A DNA stretch of 64,000 nt from Acidobacteriaceae bacterium. Lineage in GTDB: Bacteria; Acidobacteriota; Terriglobia; Terriglobales; Acidobacteriaceae. Shown one piece after another: positions 54,857 to 63,911 of the stretch. Each line of letters starts with the position of its first letter. Position 1 is the first letter of the stretch. The notes under the pieces were generated by a model. The model ran no database searches. It was not told the DNA's origin and saw only the letters and a list, made by a program, of their open reading frames with translations. Position numbers and translations under genes: made by a program. The stretch is taken from NCBI GenBank assembly GCA_003131585.1, contig PKVW01000037.1, forward strand, positions 2,733 through 66,732, in the 5' to 3' direction.

Positions 54857-55285
54857 ATGTTTCATCACTCACATCTGCCAATCACTGGCACCATTTTGGT
54901 CGCCGACGATCAAACCGCAAATTGTGAGATGTTAGAGGAGATTCTCATAGCAAAGGGATGCACAGTGATTACTGTGCCGGGCGGCGCAGCTGATGCAATT
55001 CTGCTGAAGGCTGGTTGTTTGATCCCCGATGAGTGGACAGTTATCAGCGATCATTCCGTTGTTAGCGAGCGCATCTGCGCGCCATTGAGGTCTTTCCGTT
55101 TCGTGCTCCCGAGAAACTCGACGGATCTGAGTACCCTGATGGACTTGGAGACGATGCGATTCTTGTTTATCCGCGAGTGCTGCAAACTGTCGATGCTTAC
55201 GATGCTCTGACCACAGACAGGCCCTATGAAGTCCTTCTCCAGCACCGACGCACTTCAGACCATGACGCGCGCTGGCGCGGTTGTT
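54857..55285 (+). pseudogene. Decayed second copy of the HD-GYP regulator gene
   Basis: Opens ITGTILVADDQTANCEMLEE, nearly the start of the intact gene at 47494-48513. After GCTVITVPGGAA it jumps to the HD-GYP part (DAILLKAGCLIPDEW, VVSERICAPLRSFRFVLP), so the receiver's centre and the HD residues are deleted. A frameshift follows; in another frame EKLDGSEYPDGL and VLQTVDAYDALTTDRPYE continue, and a third frame gives STDALQTM. It cannot make a working enzyme. The sigma-54 regulator gene begins 30 nt after. Confidence 0.8.
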
Positions 55286-55315
55286 TCCAAGCCATCGCAT
55301 AGTGGGGAGCGCCCA

Positions 55316-56692
55316 ATGAGCGCACCGAGGGCCCTGAAGCTGTTGGCCATCGATGACACTCCCCAGAACCTTGAGCTTATTCGCGCCGCACTCGAACAGC
55401 AGGAGTTGGAGATATTAACCGCGGACGATCCTGAAGCAGGCTTCGAAATGTTTCTACAGATTCGGCCGAGAATCGTCCTGCTCGATATGGTGATGCCAAA
55501 AGTGAATGGGATGGAACTGTTGGAGCGCATCGTTGCCGTCGATCCCGGTACAGACGTAATTCTGATGACGGCGCATTACTCTCCGGAATCTGCTGTCGAA
55601 GCGATTCAGAAGGGCGCGTGCGATTACTGGACCAAACCTCTGGACGTCGGAAAACTTCGCACCCGGATCGCGGGTTTTCTGGCAGAGGCGGAAAAGCGGC
55701 AGAGAATCCTGCACCTAGATCGAGAGCTGATTGACGCATCTCAATTCGAAGGCATGGTGGGCCGCAGTCCTCTGATGTTGGAGGTCTTCGCCAAGATACG
55801 GCGAGTTGCGCCGCACTTCAGAACAGTATTGATCACTGGAGCGACAGGGACGGGTAAGGAACTTGTAGCCCATGCTCTCCACCGGCTTAGTCCGTCGGCA
55901 CGAGGCGAATTCGTGGTTTGCAACTGCTCGGCGCTCGTCGAGAATCTGGTCGAGAGCGAGTTGTTCGGCTATGTCCGCGGTGCTTTCACTGGTGCAACAC
56001 AAGACAAACCCGGTCTGTTTGAACACGCAGACGGCGGAACCATCTTTTTGGACGAGATTGGTGAACTCTCTCTACCGGCCCAGGCCAAGCTCCTGCGGGT
56101 TTTACAGAACCGTCAAGTGCAGAGAGTCGGATCCCCCACTCCCCGCAGCATCGACGTGCGAGTCGTGGCTGCCACACACCGCAACCTGAAGACTATGGTG
56201 CGCGAGGGACAGTTTCGGGAAGATCTCTATTACCGCCTGGCAATCGTTGAGATCCCGCTGCCTAGTCTGGGACAACGGCGCGAGGATTTGCCGCTTCTGC
56301 AAAGGTCTTTCATCGAAAAGTTCGCTGCGGAATACGGAAAATCGATTGCAGGGCTAACCCGCAGGACGCAAACTCGTATGGCGACGTATCCCTGGCCGGG
56401 GAACATCCGCGAACTTGAGAACGTGATAGGGAACGCCTGCATGATGGTGGAAGGGACTCTAATCGACATTGACGATCTGCCTGAAAGCCTTCGCGCCCCG
56501 CTCAGTGAAGACGTATCAACAGATGAAACATTCTTGCCTCTCGACGAGTTGCAAAGGCGTCACATCTTGCGTGTATTGCAGGCAGTGGGCGGCAGCAAAC
56601 CCCGAGCTGCCGAGATCCTCGGTATTGGTCGAGCGACCATCTACCAAATCCTGTCACGGATGAAAGTCAAAGAGGGAAATGAGATCGTGTAG
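55316..56692 (+). CDS. Sigma-54-dependent response regulator (NtrC type)
   Basis: A 458-residue activator: receiver (1-120; LLAIDDTPQNLELI, VLLDMVMPKVNGME, ILMTAHY, YWTKPLD), AAA+ domain (about 145-370) with Walker A GATGTGKELVA, GAFTGA sigma-54 contact loop, Walker B GGTIFLDEIGEL and the R-finger region WPGNIRELENVIGNACM, and a Fis-type helix-turn-helix (SKPRAAEILGIGRATIYQIL) at the end. ATG 55316 has GGGGAG 7 nt upstream. No sensor kinase is adjacent, so it may be driven by the hybrid kinase or an orphan. Target promoters cannot be named. Confidence 0.93.
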   Translation: MSAPRALKLLAIDDTPQNLELIRAALEQQELEILTADDPEAGFEMFLQIRPRIVLLDMVMPKVNGMELLERIVAVDPGTDVILMTAHYSPESAVEAIQKGACDYWTKPLDVGKLRTRIAGFLAEAEKRQRILHLDRELIDASQFEGMVGRSPLMLEVFAKIRRVAPHFRTVLITGATGTGKELVAHALHRLSPSARGEFVVCNCSALVENLVESELFGYVRGAFTGATQDKPGLFEHADGGTIFLDEIGELSLPAQAKLLRVLQNRQVQRVGSPTPRSIDVRVVAATHRNLKTMVREGQFREDLYYRLAIVEIPLPSLGQRREDLPLLQRSFIEKFAAEYGKSIAGLTRRTQTRMATYPWPGNIRELENVIGNACMMVEGTLIDIDDLPESLRAPLSEDVSTDETFLPLDELQRRHILRVLQAVGGSKPRAAEILGIGRATIYQILSRMKVKEGNEIV

Positions 56693-56935
56693 ATGGCTTG
56701 GCTCGACGGTCTGGGCAAAGTCTGTACGCCACAGTGATTCGTTGACGGGATTGGCCGATATTTCGCGAGCGACGTGGTGAGTTCCTCAGTCAAGCGGACG
56801 TCGTATATAACCTGGCCTCGCGTTTGTTAATTGATGATTATCAGTCATCGCGCCTTCCTTCTGTGGTGAAGATTAGCCGATTCTCGCTGGACTCAGCTAT
56901 CAGGGGCCCTTCTCTCCAACTCTCGGCGGGAGCGT

Positions 56936-57331
56936 TTAAGTTCCTCGGCGATGACTTTTTTCGTCTCGAAGGACAGTCTTATATTCAGCGGCAAGCACCT
57001 TGTTGGGGAGATTGTCGAGTGCGTAGTGGGCCTCCGCGCGGCCCCCTTTTCGGCGGAGAGAATTGAGTCCGACTGGCGGATTCTCACCGGGCTTCATCCA
57101 GTGCGCGCTGGCGTTGAACTCGATCTGGCGGTTGGTGTCGAGGCGGGCGGTCACGCGGCCATCTGGCGCAATTAACTCGATCACGGCGAGGTCGAGATTG
57201 GCAACGCCCAACGATTTGTCGGGCGGAGTGAACTGGATCAAACGTTCCCTTGTTTTCAGTTTTAGGGCGTTATGAGAATCGCGCAAGGGTGGGATAAGTG
57301 CAACGCAGAGCAAAATGAGATCCAGTTGCAT
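56936..57331 (-). CDS. Hypothetical protein, possibly frameshifted
   Basis: A 131-residue frame starting with a hydrophobic stretch (LDLILLCVALIPPL). The middle is beta-rich (NLDLAVIELIAPDGRVTARL, RQIEFNASAHWMKPGE) and it ends LDNLPNKVLAAEYKTVLRD. The neighbouring frame continues with KVIAEELKRSRRELERRAPD, which could be the true C-terminus after a frameshift near 56965. No family is recognised. Some codon use is unlike the neighbours, so it may also be a decaying gene. Confidence 0.4.
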   Translation of the reverse strand: MQLDLILLCVALIPPLRDSHNALKLKTRERLIQFTPPDKSLGVANLDLAVIELIAPDGRVTARLDTNRQIEFNASAHWMKPGENPPVGLNSLRRKGGRAEAHYALDNLPNKVLAAEYKTVLRDEKSHRRGT

Positions 57332-57584
57332 TGTTCAAGCTTTCAAGCGGGCTTCGATTGGCGATTACGTTGCACCGAGTATCCACCCTTCGACCTCGGC
57401 CGGTTTGCGCTCGGATCGTTCCAGTTCCGGAGAGAAGAATTGTGTCAGAGTGCGCTTCGCATCCCCCACCGTCCACCATACTCACTGGAGAAGACTCACC
57501 CCTCTTGAATAAGCTGATCAAGTCCCTTACGCTGCAGTCAAACAACTGATTCTGAATCTGTTGATCTCAGCGCCGCTTTCCAGT

Positions 57585-58538
57585 TTACAGCTCAGATGGA
57601 TAGAGATAATTCCATTTGCTGTGGTGACAGGTGCCGTGGCGGCTGATACCTGCGGAGGATGAGCGGACGAACTCGTTTGCCAACCTCGAATCGTCATCGG
57701 TTCTCATAATCACACACGCTTCGAAACACAATGATGTGTCTGAAATCGGCTTTACGACTACACCGTTGGCCCTAAAGAGGGCGGCTGCAGGTTGGGCGAT
57801 GATAGCCACGCCGACATGCTCAGATACCAAGTGAACGGCCTGTTGAGCCGTAACGATATCGTGCGCGCGCTTCGGAGCTATTCCCTCACCCAATGCTGCG
57901 TTCCGGATTGCGTCATGAACGACGGGCTGAACCCGTCGCGCAAATAAAATCCATTCATCTCTCGCCAGATCTTGGAGCGCTATGCTCTCCTTCTCAGCAA
58001 CCGCGTGAGTCATTGGAAGAACCACACATAGAGGCGTCTGGGCGAATGCAACGGCGGCAATCTGAGAGTTTTCCGGTGGCGCCGTTACCAACGCCAGATT
58101 TAGGTCGCCTGCCATTACACTCCGGATCAACTCGCTCGAGAATTCACTGATGAGTTGAATGCGGAGCTTTGGATACAGGGGCAGACGGATCGCAAGAACG
58201 GCCGAAACCCAGGCTTGGTCGGCGTCGGGCGAGTGCCCAACAGTCAAAATGGTCTCGCTCCCCTCGCGAGCAGCACGACCGAGCTGAACGGCCCGGTCTA
58301 TGTGCAAGAGGGCGGAACGAGCCTCCTCGACGAAGATACGGCCCACTTCGCTAAGCTCCACATTCTTTTTATTCTTGCGCGTGAACAAATGAAAACTATG
58401 GTGTTTTTCGATCTCATTGATCTGTTTGCTGAGTGCAGATTGAGTGAGGTGCAACCTTTCTGCAGCCCGAGTGAAATTCATCTCCTCGGCCAGGACAAGG
58501 ACTGCCTGTAGGTGACGTACTTCGGCCCTGGGGAACAC
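57585..58538 (-). CDS. LysR family transcriptional regulator
   Basis: A 317-residue regulator. Residues 6-65 form the winged helix (RHLQAVLVLAEEMNFTRAAE, RLHLTQSALSKQINEIEK, LFTRKNKKNVELSEVG); the rest is the periplasmic-binding-like effector domain (ILTVGHSPDADQAWV, LNLALVTAPPENS, PLCVVLPMTHAVAEKESIAL). The start is GTG. No target gene is divergently placed: the upstream region (58539-58737) holds only a decayed segment, so its original partner may be lost. Confidence 0.9.
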   Translation of the reverse strand: MFPRAEVRHLQAVLVLAEEMNFTRAAERLHLTQSALSKQINEIEKHHSFHLFTRKNKKNVELSEVGRIFVEEARSALLHIDRAVQLGRAAREGSETILTVGHSPDADQAWVSAVLAIRLPLYPKLRIQLISEFSSELIRSVMAGDLNLALVTAPPENSQIAAVAFAQTPLCVVLPMTHAVAEKESIALQDLARDEWILFARRVQPVVHDAIRNAALGEGIAPKRAHDIVTAQQAVHLVSEHVGVAIIAQPAAALFRANGVVVKPISDTSLCFEACVIMRTDDDSRLANEFVRSSSAGISRHGTCHHSKWNYLYPSEL

Positions 58539-58737
58539 TGCTCAACCCCCTTCACGCGCGGCGGAGATCGGCAACCGCCTACATCTAGTAAAGGAACCCC
58601 CACAAGGGAGAAAGCAGCAAAACAATCTCGGGAGGCCCGACGGAAAGAGAATTGCGCCGTATGAAAATATTTTGATGCTTTTCCCCTTCAAGCTGTTCCT
58701 GAGTTAGTGTCGGGTAAATCTCGATGAAGAACGGTCG

Positions 58738-59064
58738 TCAGGCGATATCTTCTGGATCATAGACGGCGTTCATCTGATATCCACGGTTCCGGAGATTGGA
58801 TGTTCTCAGCGGGTTAGCAATCAAATTGATCCGATTGGAGCATTCGCGCCCAAGCGCCGCCGTCCGGTGCGTGTTGAGGCTTTCGACCAGGCTGTGAGGC
58901 AGACCATGGTCGCCGGCATCGTCATCGTCATCGTCATCACCGGCATCGGCATGGGCAGCGGCAATATCGGCGGGACCGCCAGGGCAACGACCAACACGGA
59001 CCCTCGGAGCGCGTCGGCCGTTGACGGCGCGCGCGGCCCATGCTGCGTCGGACTGAAAACGCAA
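58738..59064 (-). pseudogene. Possible remnant of a ParB-family protein
   Basis: The frame reads an acidic run (DAGDDDDDDDAGDHG) and then LPHSLVESLNTHRTAALG, which resembles the segment before the C-terminal domain of plasmid ParB proteins (LVEDLTAHRTAAL). The acidic run is coded by a short hexamer repeat on the plus strand, ATCGTC. The rest of the frame is not recognisable. The call is weak. Confidence 0.3.
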
Positions 59065-59185
59065 AGGAGAATGTCGATCGAAACCGGATCAGGAAGGCGG
59101 CGCGATGGTAGTGGTCGTAGTCGCGGTGATGGTCGTGGTGTTCATCGTCGCTGTGTGAGCGTAAAGGGGGCTCCCGAATCAGTTC

Positions 59186-59317
59186 TATACGCAATTATCG
59201 TTTGTTTTAATTGCGTTTAGACGGCAGTAATTGCGTATATAACGCATTTTTGTTGCGTATAACCATTGATAATTGCGTATAGCTGTGTTTTAATTGCGCA
59301 TAGAAATCTATACGCAA
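59186..59317. promoter_or_regulatory. Phased operator/iteron-like array upstream of the Fic gene
   Basis: Seven copies of TTGCGTATA in 132 nt. Five are perfect (59231, 59253, 59273 direct; 59186 and 59309 inverted) and two have one change (59211, 59294). The direct copies start 20, 22, 20 and 21 nt apart, i.e. two helical turns, so they face one side of the DNA. They are AT-rich and end 12 nt before the Fic start codon. This suits cooperative binding of a repressor or replication-type protein. Confidence 0.85.
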
Positions 59318-59329
59318 CGATAGGACACT

Positions 59330-60739
59330 ATGCCTCCTCGCATTCCGGAAGAATCCCTGGCTGCTATCGAGCAAGCGGTCGCGAAGCACCCCGACGGGGC
59401 GAGCTTGAGCGACGTGGCCGAGGCGCTCCCGGAGCGGCTTGCGGATCGCACCCTACAGTACAGGCTCAAATATCTCGTCGACAAGGGGCGCCTGATCACG
59501 GACGGCGAGGGGCGGCGGTGGACGCGATATCGCGTACCGGCGGCGGAGGCGGAGCCTGCGGCTGTTCCCGCAGCAGCGGAGAAGACGGAGGAGGAGGCGG
59601 TGCCGCTGTCTCCGGCCAGCCAGGAAATGCGCGCCTATTTGAGCCAACCACTCAATGCGCGCAAGCCGGTTGGTTACAACCGTGAATTTCTCGACTCGTA
59701 CCGGCCCAACGAGACGCTCTATCTTTCGGAAGAGCAGCGCGCGCATCTCGCGCAGGTCGGCAAACCAAACTTTGACGATCAGGCAGCGGGCACTTATGCA
59801 AAGCAGATTTTGAACCGGCTGCTCATCGATCTGTCGTGGAACTCAAGCCGCCTTGAGGGCAACACCTATTCGCTGCTGGATACGACGCGGCTGATCGAAC
59901 TCGGCGAGGCGGCGGAAGGTCGGGACCGGCTGGAAGCGCAGATGATCGTCAACCACAAGGACGCGATCGAATTCCTGGTCAATGACGCGGAGGCCATCGG
60001 CTTCAACCGTTACACGATCCTCAACCTCCATGGCATTCTGGCGCAGAACCTTCTGCCCGACCCGGGTGCGCCGGGGAGGTTACGCCGTATGGGCGTCGGC
60101 ATCGGAAAGTCCACTTTCCATCCTCTGGAGCTGCCGCAACTGATCGAGGAGTGTTTCAACGAGGTACTGGAAAAAGCCGCGACAATCAAAGATCCGTTCG
60201 AGCAGGCGCTGTTTGCGATGGTGCAGTTGCCCTATCTGCAGCCGTTCGATGACGTGAACAAGCGTGTGTCGCGCCTGTCGGCGAACATTCCGTTCATCAA
60301 TCGCAATCTTTCACCGCTGTCCTTCATCGACGTGCCGCGCGCGATCTACATGGATGCGATCCTGGGCGTTTATGAACTGAATAAGATCGATCTGCTGCGG
60401 GATGTATTCATCTGGGCGTATGAGCGGTCGGCGGCCCGCTATGCCGCCGTTCGCCAGTCGTTGGGCGAGCCCGATCCGTTCCGGTTCAAGCACAAGGCCG
60501 CGTTGCAGCAGATCGTCGGCGAGGTGGTGCGCGGGCGGATGGACAGGAAAGCCGCCGCGGCATATATCACGACCTGGGTGGAGAAGAACGGCATCTCGGA
60601 GGCCGACCGGGAGAAATTCAGGGACATGGCCGAGAGCGAGCTTGTCAGCCTGCACGAAGGAAACTTCGCGCGCTACCAGATCAGGCCCAGTGAATTCGAG
60701 GGGTGGCAACATGTCTGGCGTGAGCGCAAGAAGTCATGA
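59330..60739 (+). CDS. Fic family protein with winged-helix N-terminus and non-canonical active site
   Basis: A 469-residue protein. Residues 5-70 look like a winged helix (LSDVAEALPERLADRTLQYR, VDKGRLITDGEG); a linker rich in Ala/Glu follows; the Fic core is about 150-380. An inhibitory-type motif SSRLEGN is at 172-178. The catalytic loop, HPFx(D/E)GNGRxxR in active enzymes, reads QPFDDVNKRVSR at 304-315: the catalytic His is Gln and both loop glycines are replaced. ATG 59330 has AGGA 6 nt upstream. The winged helix and the seven-site array directly upstream suggest it binds its own promoter. Its stop overlaps a GIY-YIG remnant (ATGA). Confidence 0.88.
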   Translation: MPPRIPEESLAAIEQAVAKHPDGASLSDVAEALPERLADRTLQYRLKYLVDKGRLITDGEGRRWTRYRVPAAEAEPAAVPAAAEKTEEEAVPLSPASQEMRAYLSQPLNARKPVGYNREFLDSYRPNETLYLSEEQRAHLAQVGKPNFDDQAAGTYAKQILNRLLIDLSWNSSRLEGNTYSLLDTTRLIELGEAAEGRDRLEAQMIVNHKDAIEFLVNDAEAIGFNRYTILNLHGILAQNLLPDPGAPGRLRRMGVGIGKSTFHPLELPQLIEECFNEVLEKAATIKDPFEQALFAMVQLPYLQPFDDVNKRVSRLSANIPFINRNLSPLSFIDVPRAIYMDAILGVYELNKIDLLRDVFIWAYERSAARYAAVRQSLGEPDPFRFKHKAALQQIVGEVVRGRMDRKAAAAYITTWVEKNGISEADREKFRDMAESELVSLHEGNFARYQIRPSEFEGWQHVWRERKKS

Positions 60740-60890
60740 GCGACAGACGGCTGAACGACCTCATCCGCTTCTATTCGATCCTGAATCAGCTCGAAAAAGC
60801 GATTGGCGCCGCGCGCGCCCTGGCTGATTGCCGCGGCCGTATGAAATGGCCGTCGCGCGGGGTCTACTTCTTCCACGAAACCGGCGGCCA
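60736..60890 (+). pseudogene. Remnant of a GIY-YIG-type protein (N-terminal part)
   Basis: Begins at ATGA over the Fic stop and reads NDLIRFYSILNQLEKAIGAA then RALADCRGRMKWPSRGVYFF, the start of a family with a GIY-YIG-like core (GVYFF). The match ends near 60890, where the 3' end of an opposite-strand gene begins. The rest is deleted. Confidence 0.55.
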
Positions 60891-60897
60891 CCGAGGT

Positions 60898-61278
60898 TCA
60901 GCGCCGCGCTTCGTGGTCTTTGAGCCGGTCCAGAGCCACACGCGCCTTCTGCTTCTTGACCAAGTCGACGATTCCGTCGAACACCTCGGACGTGATCGCC
61001 TGCCCTTTTGCCAGCGGACCAAGCAGGTTCACCAACAGTAGCCGGCACGCCGTGATTTCCACCATCTCCGCACTGGGCCGGAGACCCGTCTTGTCCTGTT
61101 CGAGCTCGCGCAAGATCAGGCGACGGATCAGATCCCCCTGCGTCTGCTTCCGTTTTGCCGCCAGCGCCTCCAGTTCATGCTGCTCCGCCTGGTTCAGCTT
61201 CGTCCCCACGTGATGCACTCGGAACCGCGCCCGCTTGGCCGCCTCCCCTGCTAGGTTCTTCTCATCGAGCAGCGCCAT
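60898..61278 (-). CDS. Ribbon-helix-helix-type mobile-element protein
   Basis: A 126-residue protein. The N-terminal TKLNQAEQHELEALAAKRKQ, TQGDLIRRLILREL is a ribbon-helix-helix-like DNA-binding pattern; the C-terminal half (EITACRLLLVNLLGPLAKGQ, VFDGIVDLVKKQKARVALDR) is helical. A GGAG box precedes the ATG. It resembles accessory proteins of plasmids and conjugative elements (relaxosome or partition type); the exact role is not known. Its 3' end cuts into the GIY-YIG remnant, which marks a rearrangement point. Confidence 0.65.
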   Translation of the reverse strand: MALLDEKNLAGEAAKRARFRVHHVGTKLNQAEQHELEALAAKRKQTQGDLIRRLILRELEQDKTGLRPSAEMVEITACRLLLVNLLGPLAKGQAITSEVFDGIVDLVKKQKARVALDRLKDHEARR

Positions 61279-61481
61279 CGCTCCACCCTCCCGACACCGG
61301 CGTTTACGCGGGTATACACGGGTTTCCCTACGGAACCCCGACCCACGCTATCTATCGGATACATGGATGTTTCCTCGAGAGCACTCGCAGGTTTCCCCAC
61401 AGTTCCCTCCCAGGGGTGGAGTGTCACAATTCTTCCGGTGCGAAGCACCGTTCTTGCTCCGACACGAAATTGAATGCATGA

Positions 61482-61805
61482 TCACGCCTTCACTGCTCGC
61501 ACAGAAGGCGTTGACTCCACCCCAGCTACAAGCTTCTTTGCAGGCTCCTCCGCTCCATCCTTCGCATCCTGATTTGGGCCTTTACGGACGCGTAACGTGG
61601 AAGCGAGCTGCTTGGCTTGTGGCGTCTTCAGAAAGTCCTGAAAGTCGCGGTCTTTCGAGAAGACATAGTTGAGCGCTTTATCCACCACGTCGTCGGCGGG
61701 TGCGTGAACGAAGGCGGCGTACTGATCGACCTGCTCGGCGGTGGATTCATCGAGCCGAACCAAGGCATTGATGTAGTGGCTTAGATTGATCTCAAGTAAT
61801 GGCAT
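61482..61805 (-). CDS. Hypothetical mobile-element protein
   Basis: A 107-residue, mainly helical protein (LSHYINALVRLDESTAEQVD, QYAAFVHAPADDVVDKALNY) ending in a basic/Ala-rich tail. AAGGAG stands before the ATG. It follows the RepB-like gene by 24 nt on the same strand. The central segment has the look of a ribbon-helix-helix-like CopG fold without clear proof. Confidence 0.6.
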   Translation of the reverse strand: MPLLEINLSHYINALVRLDESTAEQVDQYAAFVHAPADDVVDKALNYVFSKDRDFQDFLKTPQAKQLASTLRVRKGPNQDAKDGAEEPAKKLVAGVESTPSVRAVKA

Positions 61806-61829
61806 GTTTTCTCCTTATTTGGTGTTGAA

Positions 61830-62796
61830 TCAAGCAACTTTTTTCCGGGCAATCATCCGCTGTGCCGTCAGCGCAATCTCCCGCGCACGAGCGGAGCAAG
61901 GTGCGGTGGGAATCTCGAAGCGGCGGCGGACCACCAGCATCGTGACCACGCCGTCCATCGGAACGCCTTCGATTAGCCAAAGTCTGGCCGATGCGACATC
62001 CACGGTTCGCTGTGCGTAGTAGAGCGGATTCGGCATATCGGGGCAGCGCGAAGCCAGCTTTCGCGTGAGCTTTGTGGCGTCCTTTCCCCTCGGCAAGTTC
62101 ATGCAGAACCCAGGCCCAATCGTGTTCGGAATTGGTGTGGTTTGCGGAGCGCTTTCGTGGCGTGGTTGAACGGGATGAAACGATGGCATCCGCCGCTAGA
62201 ATATCCAGCCGGAAGTCGTCGGAATTCCAAGTGGAATCGCCTGGGTATTCGACGGTCACGGGCCACTCGGGATCGTACTTGCAATTCAGGAATCCGGGCA
62301 GGCGGAGGACCCGGTTGCAGTCGGTACAGGCGGGATCGCCGCCGAAGGTAATCGCGAGCAGTTTCAGGGCGCTTTCCTGCTGTTCGAGAGTAAAGCTGTC
62401 AACTCTCCAGAGAACCTGATATTTGCCGAGCGATGTCGAGACAATTGCGGTCGGCGTGGGAACGGCATCGGAGGCCCGGAGCGAAGTGAGGTGGGCCTGG
62501 CCGTCGGTATCCAAATCAAGGTACAGATGCCGCACTGCGACGATGCTCTCCTTCGTGCGTTTGCGGCCACCGGGGCGAAGCGTATTGGCAGCCACACAGA
62601 CATTGGCGCCGGTAGAATGCGCAAGCCAGCCGAGGTAACGAGGCGCAAGCGCGGTCTCCAATTGGATAATCCTCTGTAGTGTTCCACTGGGAACTTCACG
62701 CTGTAGAAGCAGCGCAATCGTCTCACCCGGAGCGAAGCAACGGGTGAGGAAATCGGCAGCAGTGCTGGTTCCATTCCGGGTCCTATCCTGTGGCAT
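61830..62796 (-). pseudogene. RepB-like DNA primase of a plasmid/mobile element, frameshifted
   Basis: The first frame (62796 to about 62090) has the primase domain: AVRHLYLDLDTDGQAHL (acidic DxD), PTPTAIVSTSLGKYQVLWRV, RVLRLPGFLNCKYDPEWPVT. The second frame (about 62090 to 61830) completes it: KDATKLTRKLASRCPDMPNP, LYYAQRTVDVASARLWLIEG, VPMDGVVTMLVVRRRFEIPT. They join at a GGGG run near 62091 with one base missing or extra. Together they make about 322 codons. A GAGGTG box precedes the ATG. It may be true decay or a homopolymer sequencing error. Confidence 0.8.
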
Positions 62797-62820
62797 GTTT
62801 CACCTCGAATACCGGCTCAA

Positions 62821-62949
62821 TCAGGAAGCGTTTCGCGTCGCGGTCGTGCCACCCGGAAGCATCCTGATTGCCCCGATCTCGCTGATGCTTTCGTCGAGGA
62901 GCAGAGGCTCAATGGGCCGAAGGAATGGCAGGATCAACTCGAAGCTCAT
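62821..62949 (-). pseudogene. Remnant of a CpaF/VirB11-type secretion ATPase (first ~25 codons)
   Basis: The 42-codon frame starts MSFELILPFLRPIEPLLLDE then SISEI, as in CpaF-type ATPases of conjugation or pilus systems (the family then reads MVNG). Here it continues with unrelated residues and stops. GAGG lies 8 nt before the ATG. A deletion seems to have removed the main body. Confidence 0.5.
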
Positions 62950-63015
62950 AACTGGAACCTCATAGCGATGGAAGCCCAGCGGTCAGCCGGGCTTCCGAGA
63001 GTGAGGAGCTAGGGC

Positions 63016-63411
63016 CTATGCGGCCGTTTCCTCCTGGGGAACTTCATCGTGCTCATGGTTTTTCTCCTGATCTTCCGGGGCGACCTTTTCCGCGCGATCA
63101 AGCTTTAGGATCGAAGCGACCCGAATTTTCCAGACGCGCTGCTTCGAGTCCGTCTTCTTGCTGATGTGTTCCCTGCTGCGCAGTTCGCCTTCCACTTGGA
63201 TATGCGCTCCTTTGGTGAGTGTCTTGGCGAACTCCGAGAGCATGCCGAAAACGACGGAACGGTGCCATTCGGTGTGCGAGATGTACTGATCGTCCTTCTT
63301 GTAGGAGGACTTGGTTGCCAGCGAGAGAGTGGTAAAGCTGCGATTGTCGTTGGTGCGAACTTCTGGGTTGCTGCCGAGAAATCCGATGAGGGTTACTTTG
63401 TTCTGGTACAT
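63016..63411 (-). CDS. ssb: Single-stranded DNA-binding protein
   Basis: A 131-residue OB-fold protein: VTLIGFLGSNPEVRTNDNRS, FTTLSLATKSSYKKDD, TEWHRSVVFGMLSEFAKTLT, KGAHIQVEGELRSREH, then an acidic tail that lacks the usual DDDIPF end of chromosomal SSB. This and the surrounding RepB-like and conjugation remnants point to a plasmid or integrative-element SSB. GGAGA precedes the ATG. Confidence 0.9.
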   Translation of the reverse strand: MYQNKVTLIGFLGSNPEVRTNDNRSFTTLSLATKSSYKKDDQYISHTEWHRSVVFGMLSEFAKTLTKGAHIQVEGELRSREHISKKTDSKQRVWKIRVASILKLDRAEKVAPEDQEKNHEHDEVPQEETAA

Positions 63412-63911
63412 GATTGTGTCTCCGTTTGTTGAATTTTCCCGTTGTTGATCGGGTCACACTGGGCGGAGCCAAGCGAGTGGGCCCAGCTCCGAAGGCCGAA
63501 GGTCTGCTTTCTCGGAGGGGCCCGAAAGAAGTTTGCGCGGCGCCTTTTGCCGTGGTTCTCAAACTTGTTTTGGGAGGAACCGAGACCCCGAAGGGGCGCG
63601 GAATGCGAAGCAGAGGACCGAGCGCCGCCGGGCGCCGGAAAGGTCCCGAAGCTGTGACCGAGCGGAAGACGGGATACATAAACGGCAGACACGTTCCAGA
63701 GGAAGTTCTCATCCGCATCCTGGCTGCGGAAGTCCGCTGCAATCGCAGTGCGATTCCGCAGGCATGTCCGCCGTAGGTACAGCACAATCCGTCACCGCCG
63801 TTGTCCGTCGGAAGGCTCTTGTTCGCCGGCTCAACCAAGCAAGGGGACAGGTAGGAAAAACCAGCCGGATTGGCAGCAGAAATGGACATCGTTAAGCCTC
63901 TGGAAGTCTCG
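63412..63911. other. Region without a supported gene upstream of ssb
   Basis: 500 nt with long open frames on both strands that show only GC-rich, low-complexity residues and no domain. Repeated GC-rich words are present. Nothing further is recognised. Confidence 0.4.

Noticed and set aside
58867-59220. 117-codon plus frame before the operator array
   Set aside because: Low-complexity and Arg/Gly-rich, partly made by a hexamer repeat, and it runs into the operator array; no coding support.
60736-61041. 101-codon plus frame as a complete gene after Fic
   Set aside because: Only the first about 50 codons resemble a known family; the rest is antisense to the ribbon-helix-helix gene, so it is a truncated remnant.
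63098-63889. 263-codon minus frame overlapping ssb
   Set aside because: It overlaps ssb in another frame and upstream has only low-complexity residues; ssb has the conserved OB-fold and a good start.
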